DNA of 64,000 bases from positions 1,798,001 to 1,862,000 of the forward strand of contig CAXXCY010000003.1 in the NCBI GenBank assembly GCA_963674895.2, in the 5' to 3' direction. Shown piece after piece: positions 8,016-16,493 of this stretch. A model generated the notes under the pieces. That model made no database searches and was not told where the DNA came from. It saw only the letters and a list, made by a program, of their open reading frames with translations. Positions within the stretch are counted from its first letter, which is position 1; the number at the start of each line of letters is the position of its first letter. This DNA comes from CAXXOK01 sp963674895. Lineage in GTDB: Bacteria > Bacillota > Clostridia > Christensenellales > Aristaeellaceae. Made by a program: the position numbers and the translations under genes.

Positions 8016-9251
8016 ATGAAAGTATTTCTGCGAATGGCGGCTGCGTTTTGTATCCTGGTTTTTCTGTACCTGTTTTTCATGGCGGCGGTCTATTTAATTC
8101 CCGACCGGTTTATTTCGGCAAACGTTGAATCCGCTTTGGGCGTAATCAAGGCCGAGGGCGCCTATCCGCATTATTTTTTTGATTATCCGTTCGGCCAGGC
8201 AGACAACAACACGGACAAGGAAATGTACCTGAATCTCCTGAAGGACGACGGCGTGTCCGTTCTGCAGGCGGCCATGGTGCCGCGATATTCCCATTATTGG
8301 CATGGGTACGCGGTTTTTTTGCGGCCGATGTCGGTTTTTCTCAGTATCACCAATATCCGGTATCTCAATATGGTCGTTTTAATCGTGTTTCTGTGCCTGT
8401 GCTTCTGGAAGATCGCCCAGCGCATCAACGCGGCCACGGCCGTTACGTTTATTTTGGGTTTGATTGCCTCGTTCTGCTGGCTTGCGCCGTTCAATATGCA
8501 GTATTTTTCCGTCACAATACTTACGCTCATCTTTTCCATGGCTGTGTTGCTTGCGCATCAGTATAAGCGGTTGCGCAACGCTTATGTTCTGTTCCTGTGT
8601 TTCGGTACCCTCACGAACTTCTTTGATTTTTTAACCTTCCCTATTCTCACGCTCGGCTATCCGCTCATCCTGCTGCTGCTGCTTCGCAAACAGGATTCGG
8701 ACGCGCGTACGTTTGTTTCGGAAACGCTGTTCCTGCTTGCCTGTTCCGCATCGTGGTGCGCGGGATACGGGCTGACTTTCGTAGCCAAAGGCGTTTTCGG
8801 AACCCTGTTCACCGGCACGAACGTCCTGTGGGCGATCGCGGACAACGGGCTCTTCCGCATCAACGGCGCGCTGCCGGAGGGATATTCAACCGGCGTTTCC
8901 GCATGGATGGCATTGCGTTACAATATCAGCGCGTTTTTCAATTTCCGCACCATCTCGCTCTTCGCGTGCAGCCTGTTATGCCTGAGCGCGGCGGTATTCC
9001 GCAGGCGCGACACCCTCAAGGGTTGGACAGCCTCCCTGCCGCTGCTCGGCGCGGCTTTGTTCCCCTATGTCTGGTATGCCGTTTTGGCAAACCATTCCAT
9101 TATGCATTGCTATTTTACGTATAAGGCACAGGCGGCGGCATTCTTCGGCGTATGCGCATACCTGATCTCGTTGGTTGATTTTTCCGGCAGGGCTATGAAA
9201 CTCAGGGCGCCCAATGCCGCCGGGAACGCTTCACTGAAAGCGGATTCATAA
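8016..9251 (+). CDS. polytopic membrane protein, GT-C glycosyltransferase-like
   Basis: 411 residues with about nine to eleven hydrophobic segments and an N-terminal membrane anchor. Between segments 1 and 2 is an extracellular loop with YPHYFFDYPFGQADNNTDKE and YSHYWHGYAVFLRP; near the C-terminus is NHSIMHCYFTYKAQA. The layout (large first outer loop with acidic residues, many helices) recalls GT-C fold membrane glycosyltransferases, but no definite signature was recognised and the activity is an inference. ATG 8016 has GGAGAG 7 bases upstream. It is monocistronic, between divergent uxaA and downstream uxaC. Codon use is more AT-rich than in its neighbours. Confidence 0.6.
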   Translation: MKVFLRMAAAFCILVFLYLFFMAAVYLIPDRFISANVESALGVIKAEGAYPHYFFDYPFGQADNNTDKEMYLNLLKDDGVSVLQAAMVPRYSHYWHGYAVFLRPMSVFLSITNIRYLNMVVLIVFLCLCFWKIAQRINAATAVTFILGLIASFCWLAPFNMQYFSVTILTLIFSMAVLLAHQYKRLRNAYVLFLCFGTLTNFFDFLTFPILTLGYPLILLLLLRKQDSDARTFVSETLFLLACSASWCAGYGLTFVAKGVFGTLFTGTNVLWAIADNGLFRINGALPEGYSTGVSAWMALRYNISAFFNFRTISLFACSLLCLSAAVFRRRDTLKGWTASLPLLGAALFPYVWYAVLANHSIMHCYFTYKAQAAAFFGVCAYLISLVDFSGRAMKLRAPNAAGNASLKADS

Positions 9252-9257
9252 GAGTTC

Positions 9258-9285
9258 TTGCTTTTTCCCGGATTTGTTTTATAAT
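9258..9285 (+). promoter_or_regulatory. promoter of uxaC
   Basis: TTGCTT (9258-9263), 16-bp spacer, perfect TATAAT (9280-9285). The -35 is weak. Confidence 0.5.
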
Positions 9286-9298
9286 AGCATATGGTTAT

Positions 9299-9312
9299 GG
9301 TAAGCGTTTACA
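9299..9312. promoter_or_regulatory. CcpA cre-site candidate in the uxaC leader
   Basis: GGTAAGCGTTTACA matches the cre consensus TGWAARCGYTWNCA at 13 of 14 positions. It lies 14 bases after the uxaC -10 box, where CcpA binding would block transcription, implying repression of hexuronate use by preferred sugars. Confidence 0.65.
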
Positions 9313-9373
9313 TTTTAGTATTCGTTCGACGCTTGATGTCAATCTGTAATTTCAAAACGCAAGGAGTGTTCCG

Positions 9374-10777
9374 ATGAAAGCATTCATGGATAAGGATTTC
9401 CTGCTCTCCACCGAAACCGCGAAACGGCTTTACCATGAGGCGGCCGCCGGCTGCCCGATCATCGATTATCACTGCCACATCAACCCGCGCGAAATCTATG
9501 AGGACCGGCGGCACGAAAACATCACGCAGGTCTGGCTGGGCGGCGACCACTACAAATGGCGGCTGATGCGCTGCGCGGGCGTGCCGGAACAATATATCAC
9601 GGGGAACGCGAGCGATTACGACAAGTTCCTGAAGTTCGCCGAAGTGCTCTCCAAATCCGCGGGCAATCCGGTGTACCACTGGAGCCACCTGGAGCTGCAG
9701 CGCTTCTTCGGCTTCCAGGGCGCGCTGAGCCTGAAGACCGCAGACGCGGTTTGGGAGCTCGCTCAGCAAAAGCTCCGCAGCGACGGCTTTTCCGTGCGCG
9801 GGCTGATTGGCCAAAGCAACGTGGAGCTGATCTGCACCACCGACGATCCGCTGGACAGCCTGGAATGGCACCAAAAGCTCGCAGCCGACCCGGGCTTCAG
9901 CACGCGGGTGCTGCCCGCGTGGCGGCCGGACAAGGCCATGAACATCGAAAAGCCCGAGTTCGCCGGTTACCTGCTAAAGCTCGGAGCGGCCGCCGGAGTG
10001 GAGATCGCCTCCTTTGCCGGTCTGAAAACCGCCCTGCGCGCGCGCCTTGCTTATTTTGCGCAGAACCGCTGCTCTCTCAGCGATCACGCGCTGGATTACG
10101 CGATGTACGTGCCGGCGGACGATGGGGAGATCGAGCGCATCCTGGCCGACAAGCTCGCGGGCAGGCCCCTATGCGAGCAGGACGTTCTCAAGTTCAAGAC
10201 CGCGTTCATGCTGTTCCTGGCCGGGGAATACAGGCGCATGGGCTGGGTGATGCAGCTGCACTACGGCTGCCGCCGCAACAATAACCCGACGATGTTTGAT
10301 CGTCTCGGCCCCGATACCGGGTTTGACGCCGTCGATACCTACACACCGTCCGCGCAGTTGGCCGCGCTGCTGGGCGCGATGGAGCGGCAGGGCGGCCTGC
10401 CCAGGACCATCCTTTACAGCCTGAACCCGGGCGACAACGCGGCCATCGACAGCATCTGCGGCTGTTTCCAGACCGACGAGGCCGTAAGCAAAATCCAGCA
10501 TGGCTCCGCCTGGTGGTTCAACGACCATCTCACGGGCATGACCGAGCATTTGACCTCGCTGGCCAACCTCGGCTACCTGGCGGGCTTCATCGGGATGCTC
10601 ACGGACAGCCGCTCGTTCCTGAGCTACCCGCGCCACGAATACTTCCGCCGCATCCTCTGCCGCCTGCTCGGACAGTGGGTGGAGGACGGGCTGTATCCAG
10701 ACGATTTCGACACGCTTTCCCAGATCATCAAAGGCGTCTGCTGCGATAACGCCAGGGCATACTTCGCGTTTCAGTAA
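9374..10777 (+). CDS. uxaC: uronate isomerase (glucuronate/galacturonate)
   Basis: 467 residues, the usual length for the amidohydrolase-related uronate isomerases, which convert D-glucuronate to D-fructuronate and D-galacturonate to D-tagaturonate. The N-terminal metal site IIDYHCHINPRE (H33, H35) and the C-terminal WWFNDHLTGM and GMLTDSRSFLSYPRHEYFRR segments are visible. AAGGAGTG precedes the ATG at a good distance. With uxaA this covers the first and third steps of galacturonate catabolism; a tagaturonate reductase (uxaB) is not in the window. A cre candidate lies in the leader. Confidence 0.95.
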   Translation: MKAFMDKDFLLSTETAKRLYHEAAAGCPIIDYHCHINPREIYEDRRHENITQVWLGGDHYKWRLMRCAGVPEQYITGNASDYDKFLKFAEVLSKSAGNPVYHWSHLELQRFFGFQGALSLKTADAVWELAQQKLRSDGFSVRGLIGQSNVELICTTDDPLDSLEWHQKLAADPGFSTRVLPAWRPDKAMNIEKPEFAGYLLKLGAAAGVEIASFAGLKTALRARLAYFAQNRCSLSDHALDYAMYVPADDGEIERILADKLAGRPLCEQDVLKFKTAFMLFLAGEYRRMGWVMQLHYGCRRNNNPTMFDRLGPDTGFDAVDTYTPSAQLAALLGAMERQGGLPRTILYSLNPGDNAAIDSICGCFQTDEAVSKIQHGSAWWFNDHLTGMTEHLTSLANLGYLAGFIGMLTDSRSFLSYPRHEYFRRILCRLLGQWVEDGLYPDDFDTLSQIIKGVCCDNARAYFAFQ

Positions 10778-10840
10778 AGCGGGAAAGACGCTGGAACTGT
10801 GCAAACCATGCCGCGCGTTAAGGGTTTTATCTCAAATAAT

Positions 10841-10877
10841 CCCAACATAGGCCGCGCATTGCGCGGCCTATGTTGGG
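10841..10877. repeat. palindromic element (GGCCGCGC family), copy 2
   Basis: A perfect 17-bp stem: CCCAACATAGGCCGCGC (10841-10857), loop ATT, and its exact complement (10861-10877). It shares the GGCCGCGC core with 452-470 and 21233-21251 but has different flanking arms that still pair. It is followed by TAGGGG-ATGAAA-CCCCTA (10904-10921), another recurring module. Confidence 0.75.
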
Positions 10878-10938
10878 TCACGGACAAAGCCCTTGTCGCG
10901 GTCTAGGGGATGAAACCCCTATCGTTCCTATAGAATCC

Positions 10939-10967
10939 TTGACAATAAAGACATTGGCGGATATCAT
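10939..10967 (+). promoter_or_regulatory. SigA promoter of glyS
   Basis: Perfect TTGACA (10939-10944), 17-bp spacer, TATCAT (10962-10967, 5/6). Transcription would begin about 30 bases before the start codon, leaving no room for a T-box leader. Confidence 0.8.
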
Positions 10968-11006
10968 AAAACTACTGTATTTGAATGGTTTGCTGGAGGT
11001 TAGGGC

Positions 11007-12395
11007 ATGGCGGAACTGACGATGGACAAACTGGTGGCTTTGTGCAAAAACCGCGGGTTTATATACGCGGGCAGCGAAATTTACGGCGGCCTGGCGAACG
11101 CGTGGGATTACGGCCCGCTGGGCGTGGAGTTCAAGAACAACATCAAACGGGCCTGGTGGCAGAAGTTTGTGCAGGAAAACAAGTACAACGTCGGCCTGGA
11201 CAGCGCCATCCTGATGAACCGCAACGTGTGGGTCGCCAGCGGGCACGTGGGCACGTTCAACGACCCGCTCATGGACTGCAAGGCCTGCAAGGAGCGCTTC
11301 CGCGCCGATAAGCTGATCGAGGACTGGGGCAAGCAGCACGGCGAGGAGATCCTGGCCGACGGCTGGAGCGACGAGAAGTACGAGCAGTACATCGCCGAGC
11401 ACGAGATCGTCTGCCCCACCTGCGGCAAGCGCGATTTCACGGGCATCCGCAAATTCAACCTCATGTTCAAAACCCATCAGGGCGTGAACGAGGACAGCGC
11501 CACGGAGCTGTTCCTGCGCCCGGAGACCGCGCAGGGCATCTTCGTGAATTTCAAGAGCATCGTGCGCTCCACGCGCCGCAAGCTCCCCATGGGCGTGTGC
11601 CAGATCGGCAAATCGTTCCGCAATGAAATCACGCCGGGCAACTTCATCTTCCGCACCCGCGAGTTTGAGCAGATGGAACTGGAGTTCTTCTGCAAGCCCG
11701 GCGAGGACCTGGAGTGGTTTCAGTACTGGCGCGCCTTCTGCCGCGACTGGCTGATGGCGCTTGGCATGCGGGAAGACAGCCTCCGACTGCGCGACCACAG
11801 CAAGGAGGAGCTTTCGCACTATTCCAACGCCACCACGGACTTCGAGTTCCGCTTCCCGTTCGGCTGGGGTGAGCTGTGGGGCGTGGCCGACCGCACCGAT
11901 TTCGACCTGAAGGCCCACCAGCGCGTCAGCGGCGAGACTATGGAATACATCGACCCCATAACCAACGAGCGCTTTATCCCCTACGTGATCGAACCGTCGC
12001 TGGGCGCGGACCGCGTGGGGCTGGCGTTCCTGTGCAACGCATACGAAGAACAGGCGCTGCCAAACGACGACAGCCGCGTGGTGCTGCACCTCCACCCCGC
12101 GCTCGCGCCGTACAAGGCCGCCGTACTCCCCCTGCAGAAGAACAAGCTGGGCGAGCTGGCAACCTCGGTGTATGAAAAGCTGTCCAAAAAATTCATGGTG
12201 GAATACGACGAGACGGGTTCCATCGGCAAGCGGTACCGCCGGCAGGATGAGATCGGCACCCCGTTTTGCGTGACCGTCGATTTCGACACACAGGAGAACG
12301 GCACCGTAACCGTGCGCGACCGCGACACCATGGAGCAGATCCGCCTGCCGATCGACGAGCTGGGCGCGTATCTGGAAAGCAAGATAACCTTTTAG
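11007..12395 (+). CDS. glyS: glycyl-tRNA synthetase, dimeric (single-chain) type
   Basis: 462 residues, class II synthetase of the homodimeric type found in many Gram-positives, charging tRNA-Gly with glycine. Motif 2 region FRNEITPGNFIFRTREFEQM, the FLRPETAQGIFVNF stretch, motif 3 near PSLGADRVGLAF, and a C-terminal anticodon-binding domain ending in the typical RDRDTMEQIRLPIDEL are visible. It retains a four-cysteine insertion (DCKACKERF and CPTCGKRD). GGAGG lies 8 bases before the ATG. It is a single-gene unit with strong promoter and terminator; an expected T-box riboswitch is absent. Confidence 0.97.
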   Translation: MAELTMDKLVALCKNRGFIYAGSEIYGGLANAWDYGPLGVEFKNNIKRAWWQKFVQENKYNVGLDSAILMNRNVWVASGHVGTFNDPLMDCKACKERFRADKLIEDWGKQHGEEILADGWSDEKYEQYIAEHEIVCPTCGKRDFTGIRKFNLMFKTHQGVNEDSATELFLRPETAQGIFVNFKSIVRSTRRKLPMGVCQIGKSFRNEITPGNFIFRTREFEQMELEFFCKPGEDLEWFQYWRAFCRDWLMALGMREDSLRLRDHSKEELSHYSNATTDFEFRFPFGWGELWGVADRTDFDLKAHQRVSGETMEYIDPITNERFIPYVIEPSLGADRVGLAFLCNAYEEQALPNDDSRVVLHLHPALAPYKAAVLPLQKNKLGELATSVYEKLSKKFMVEYDETGSIGKRYRRQDEIGTPFCVTVDFDTQENGTVTVRDRDTMEQIRLPIDELGAYLESKITF

Positions 12396-12406
12396 GCGCC
12401 GATATC

Positions 12407-12443
12407 AAAAAGCGCCTGGAACGCATGGTTCCGGGCGCTTTTT
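12407..12443. terminator. bidirectional terminator glyS / GerMN operon
   Basis: Stem GCGCC-T-GGAAC (12412-12422) pairs with GTTCC-G-GGCGC (12428-12438), with A5 before and T5 after. It lies between convergent genes and can serve both strands. Confidence 0.85.
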
Positions 12444-12458
12444 GATGCATGCGTCCAC

Positions 12459-14012
12459 CTAATCTTCTACTATGCCAGGATTCTGCAAGAACCAGCCCTT
12501 CCAATAGATTTCATCCGAAAAGCCCTCGATCGGGTTCCCGCCCGCAAAGAAAGCGACACGCTTGGCATGTACGGCATTGAGCAGCGTATTCACCAGCGAG
12601 TACGCAAGCAGGCGGTCCTCCCCGGCGGTCATGCCTTTGCCAACCTCTAAAAACGTATTCGAAAAGTTCACCAGCAGCGTATCCCCGTCCAGAGAGATCC
12701 CGATGATATCGGAGTCCTTGAGCATTCCCGCCGGAATCATGCATCGCGCGCCCTGCACGCTGTCCGCCGCCGACGCCCCCTTGAACAGCTCGTTTAAGAG
12801 CGCGCGCGGGCTGGAGGTCTGGTAAAACGGAACGGGCCGCTTGACAGTGGTCAGCTTCTGCCCCGCCGCGTCGGCGAAATACAGCGTGCTGCTGTCCATC
12901 AGCAGCGCCGCGTAGTCCGCCCGCCGCTGCACGCCGTTGTCAAACAGGATGCCGCTGATGCTGCCCAGCATCACGTGGTCCACCCGCTCGCCGCTGATAT
13001 ATACCTCGACGCCCGCGACGTTGGGGATAAAGGTCGTCAGGGTGTAGCAGATCGCCGCCAGCATGCTCGCGCGCGATACGCCCGCCTGCTGCAGCATCTC
13101 GTCGAACAGGTTGCTGAAGTTCAGCGTGATCAGCGTTCCGCCGATGCTTGAAGGCTGCGATAGCTTCGGCGCATCCGTCAGGTATCCGGCGAGCATCGGC
13201 ATGGCGGGCGAGCCCTTCACCACGGCGGCGCCGACGGATAATTGCTCGAGCAGCGTGACGACCATGTCCGACGGTTCCATGCTTAGAAAAGTGATATTGC
13301 GCGCTTCCGCCATCACCCCGTTGACGGCGGACAGCGGGAAGTACAGGGTTACGGTCTCGGTCATGCGTTTATCGGCGGCATTCTCGGCGGCCAGCACGCG
13401 GCGGCCCAGCTGCTGCTCGTACAGCGCGCCGATATCCTCGCCCATGCTGCGGGTCATCGCCCCCACCGGCACCGTGGCGCCGAGATCGAGCGCGAGCTTC
13501 TTATCCATGACCAGCGTGTTGACATACTGGATGGTTTCCATCTCCGTAAGCGTGTTTGTGATGGCGTGGCCGACTAGGAAGAGCGTTTGCCTGTCCATCT
13601 GCAGCGCGGATGCCGACAGGTTGACCGTCGCCACGTTGCCGCTGACCTCCACGGGATTGGCGCCGTAAAGCGTCAGCTTTACGTCCCCGCCGAGCGGCGA
13701 CGCGACGGAGCTTCCCGACTGGTCCAGAAGCGTCCGCACGACGCTTTCCGCCGTCATCCGGCCTTCGGACATCGCGATGGTATCGGTTACGGAGATCAGG
13801 CGGTTTCCGTCGTGCCTGGGCAGGTAGAACACAACCGGTTCCCTGTACTCAAGCGACGCATCCCCGATCGGCGCGGCAAAGGATGCCTGCGCGTCGGGCA
13901 GCGCAAAGCTTCTCTCCTCCTGCACCGGAATGCCCGAATTCACGCAGGAGGAAAGGCAAAGCGCCGCGCACAGCACGGCCAGCATCGCCAGAACTTTTTT
14001 CCGTCCTCTCAT
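12459..14012 (-). CDS. GerMN-domain lipoprotein (large)
   Basis: 517 residues. The signal peptide ends in a lipobox LSSC, so it is predicted to be a lipid-anchored surface protein. The mature part holds repeated GerMN-type units (Sporulation/spore-germination domain), each with the pattern of a strand rich in V/N followed by 'vNfS' (VATVNLSASALQMD, LITLNFSNLFDE, LLVNFSNTFLEVG), about three copies. Start ATG 14012 is favoured over ATG 14018 because GGGAG is 7 bases upstream of the former. Last gene of an operon with a second GerMN lipoprotein, a histidine kinase and a response regulator. Role unknown; an envelope-sensing or germination role is inferred. Confidence 0.78.
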   Translation of the reverse strand: MRGRKKVLAMLAVLCAALCLSSCVNSGIPVQEERSFALPDAQASFAAPIGDASLEYREPVVFYLPRHDGNRLISVTDTIAMSEGRMTAESVVRTLLDQSGSSVASPLGGDVKLTLYGANPVEVSGNVATVNLSASALQMDRQTLFLVGHAITNTLTEMETIQYVNTLVMDKKLALDLGATVPVGAMTRSMGEDIGALYEQQLGRRVLAAENAADKRMTETVTLYFPLSAVNGVMAEARNITFLSMEPSDMVVTLLEQLSVGAAVVKGSPAMPMLAGYLTDAPKLSQPSSIGGTLITLNFSNLFDEMLQQAGVSRASMLAAICYTLTTFIPNVAGVEVYISGERVDHVMLGSISGILFDNGVQRRADYAALLMDSSTLYFADAAGQKLTTVKRPVPFYQTSSPRALLNELFKGASAADSVQGARCMIPAGMLKDSDIIGISLDGDTLLVNFSNTFLEVGKGMTAGEDRLLAYSLVNTLLNAVHAKRVAFFAGGNPIEGFSDEIYWKGWFLQNPGIVED

Positions 14013-14025
14013 GCCCATACTCCCG

Positions 14026-15006
14026 TCACGTTCCCAGCATCAGCGCCGAAAGGCGCGCATATTCCATCTTCCATATGCCGTTTTCACGAATCAGCTGCAG
14101 CGGATAGCTGATCAGCTTCGCGTCCGCATCCTGGTACAGCAGGCGCAGGTACACGGTGACGACCGCCGTCTGCCCGTCCGCGTACACACTGCCGCCGCTC
14201 ATCGCGATGATCTCCGCCGACGGCGCCTCGTTGAGCATCTCCACGAAAGCCGAATACGACGGCTTTCCCTCCTGCGTCATATATTTGTACATACGCTCGA
14301 AATTTTTCTGTGCCCAGTCCTCCAGAATGGTTTTCGTGGTGGTGAGTGGTGTGAGCAGCAGCGCCTCGTCGCGCGCGATCGGCTCGCTCAGGCCCATCGA
14401 TCCATCCAGATAATACTCGTTGCTGAGCCTGAGGCTCTCCTGCGCCCCGCCGGTCCGCTGCACCAGAAGCTGCACGCCCGTATACGGATAGCTTTCCGTG
14501 ACGGACGCCGCGATGCTCTGCGTGATCAGCTTCCGAAGCAGCGGCGCCTCCTCTTTCCAGGCGGTGTTCTCCGCCCAGTTTTCCGGAACGCCGTCCTCCA
14601 GAAATTCATGGCTCAGGGTGACGAACAGCACCTGCTCGCGGCTGGAAATGCTCTCTACCTCAACATCCGATGGTATCAGCCGCCGCAAATCCGCGTTGCC
14701 CGCGCTCGGACCCGCGATCAGCGCCTCGATGATCGCCTGCTCGGGCCGCTGGTCGCGGCGCACGGTCAGCACGCGGCTTTCCCCGGCCAGCATCGGCTCG
14801 TCCAGGTACCGGAAATACAGCGTCGCCTTGATCCGGCTCACGTTGCCGCTGTCCGCGGCCGCCGCGTGCAGTTCGCCGTTGAGCCCCGGCGCGGGCGTCG
14901 CCTCGTTCTTGACCAGCGGATTGATCTGGTTCAGGCACCCGGAAAGCAGCAGCGGCAGCAGGAGGATCAGCGCCAGAAACAGCGCGCGGGTTTTATGCAT
15001 CATCAT
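14026..15006 (-). CDS. GerMN-domain lipoprotein (small)
   Basis: 326 residues with lipobox LLSGC, so predicted to be lipid-anchored. A GerMN-like domain spans about residues 55-185 (TLYFRYLDEPMLAGESR, VLFVTLSHEFLEDG); the C-terminal part, about 215-320, looks like a separate alpha/beta domain. The start is one of three consecutive ATGs (15006, 15003, 15000) preceded by GGGAGG; it overlaps the kinase stop, so translation is probably coupled. The stop lies 13 bases before the next lipoprotein gene's start. Its position directly behind a sensor kinase recalls mtrAB-lpqB. Confidence 0.78.
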   Translation of the reverse strand: MMMHKTRALFLALILLLPLLLSGCLNQINPLVKNEATPAPGLNGELHAAAADSGNVSRIKATLYFRYLDEPMLAGESRVLTVRRDQRPEQAIIEALIAGPSAGNADLRRLIPSDVEVESISSREQVLFVTLSHEFLEDGVPENWAENTAWKEEAPLLRKLITQSIAASVTESYPYTGVQLLVQRTGGAQESLRLSNEYYLDGSMGLSEPIARDEALLLTPLTTTKTILEDWAQKNFERMYKYMTQEGKPSYSAFVEMLNEAPSAEIIAMSGGSVYADGQTAVVTVYLRLLYQDADAKLISYPLQLIRENGIWKMEYARLSALMLGT

Positions 15007-16493
15007 GCTTCCTCCCCTATATGGCCGCCCATCGGCAGTTCCACGGTGAAGGTGGAGCCGCTGCCTTCCTTGCTGTCCACCGATACGTTCCCGCCGTGCA
15101 TCAGCACAAACTGGTGCACGATCGAAAGGCCAAGCCCCGTGCCGCCCGTATCGCGGCTGCGCGCCTTGTCCACGCGGTAGAAGCGGTCGAAGATATGGGG
15201 CTGGTCCTCCTTGGGAATACCCGAGCCGTTGTCGGCGACGGTCAGGATGGCGTTTCGCCCAGAGCGGATGAGCCGCACGCGGATGAGCCCGCCCTGCGGC
15301 GTATACTTGATGGCGTTGTCCAGAAGGTTATACGCAACCTGCGTAAGCTTCGCCCGGTCGGCGTGCATCTCGCACCCGTCCGACAATTGCAGCTTGATCT
15401 CCTGGTGCTTCTGCCCGGCGACCACGGACAGGCGCTGCACCACCTCGGCCACCGCGTCGGCCAGCTTGAAGGTTTCAAGCCTGAGGCGCATCGCCTTGGT
15501 ATCCATGGAAACCAGCGTCAACAGGTCCGAAATGATCAGGTTCAGCCTGTCGATCTCCAGGTTCACGTCCGTCAGGAACTCCGTGCGCAGGTTCGGGTCC
15601 ATATCGGGCTGGTAGATGATGTTTTCAAGCAGGATCTTCATGGTGGAAAGCGGGGTTTTCAGCTCGTGGCTTGCGTTGGATACGAACTGGTTGCGGCTTT
15701 TATCCAGCCTTTCGAGCTTTTCGGACATGGTGTTAAAGGTCTCGGCCAGCTTTTTGAGCTCCCCGCCGCCCTTCACCGGCACGCGGACCGACAGGTCCCC
15801 GCGCCCCATCCGCTGGATGCCGCGGGTGAGCACGTCGATCGGCTTGGTGATGACGCGCGACAGGATCAGCGCGATGGTCGTAGCAAACGCCGCGGCGATC
15901 AAAAAATAGACGATCATGCTTCTTTGCAGCGTAACCAGGCTGACCATGATATCGCCCGCCGAGGAGGAATATAAAAGCACGCCGATCGTTTCCCCGTCGC
16001 GGATCAGCGCCGCGCTGCAATAGGCGATCCAGCTGTCGTCGGCTTCCTGCTCGTCAAAATACGTGAAGATCGACAGGCTCTTACGCGGCTCGACGCCGTG
16101 CACCCCGTAATCCACGGTCCGCTCCCCGAGCAGCACGGAGGCAACCTCGGGAAGCTCGATGCGCGTGCCGTTGAGCTCGGAAAAGCTATCCGCCTGCACC
16201 TTGCCCGTTTGGTCAAGCACCATCAGCCGCCCGCCCATCTCCCCGCTGGTCGTGGTGAGCAGGGCCTGCAGCCCGGCGGAATCGGCGTTTGCCAAAAACG
16301 GCGTCACAAGCACCGCCAGCTTCTCCGTAGCCGCCTGGTCCTGCGTGCGCCGGCCGCTAAACAAATAATCGCCCACCAGCCCAATCAGCGAAGCAGCCAC
16401 CGCAAAGTAACTGACAACGACGATCAGAAGGAAGGCGAGAAGGTATTTCCATCTTAAGGATGTAAACGGATTCTTAATCCTTATCCGTAAAAT
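15003..16493 (-). CDS. sensor histidine kinase, PhoR/WalK-like
   Basis: About 496 residues if started at 16493. Order: N-terminal membrane helix, extracytoplasmic sensor region (about 60-190), second helix (about 192-212), HAMP (about 211-263), HisKA with H-box SHELKTPL (His about 276), HATPase with N-box NLLDNAIKYTP, DNGSGIP and GGTGLGLSIV. Oddity: the first canonical start is GTG 16400, which would delete most of the first membrane helix. The frame continues upstream encoding RIKNPFTSLRWKYLLAFLL without any ATG/GTG/TTG; an ATT at 16493 has GGGGAG 9 bases upstream and gives the normal N-terminus. The start is therefore inferred; the 3' part is secure. It overlaps the response-regulator gene by 20 bases. 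Confidence 0.85.
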   Translation of the reverse strand: MLRIRIKNPFTSLRWKYLLAFLLIVVVSYFAVAASLIGLVGDYLFSGRRTQDQAATEKLAVLVTPFLANADSAGLQALLTTTSGEMGGRLMVLDQTGKVQADSFSELNGTRIELPEVASVLLGERTVDYGVHGVEPRKSLSIFTYFDEQEADDSWIAYCSAALIRDGETIGVLLYSSSAGDIMVSLVTLQRSMIVYFLIAAAFATTIALILSRVITKPIDVLTRGIQRMGRGDLSVRVPVKGGGELKKLAETFNTMSEKLERLDKSRNQFVSNASHELKTPLSTMKILLENIIYQPDMDPNLRTEFLTDVNLEIDRLNLIISDLLTLVSMDTKAMRLRLETFKLADAVAEVVQRLSVVAGQKHQEIKLQLSDGCEMHADRAKLTQVAYNLLDNAIKYTPQGGLIRVRLIRSGRNAILTVADNGSGIPKEDQPHIFDRFYRVDKARSRDTGGTGLGLSIVHQFVLMHGGNVSVDSKEGSGSTFTVELPMGGHIGEEA

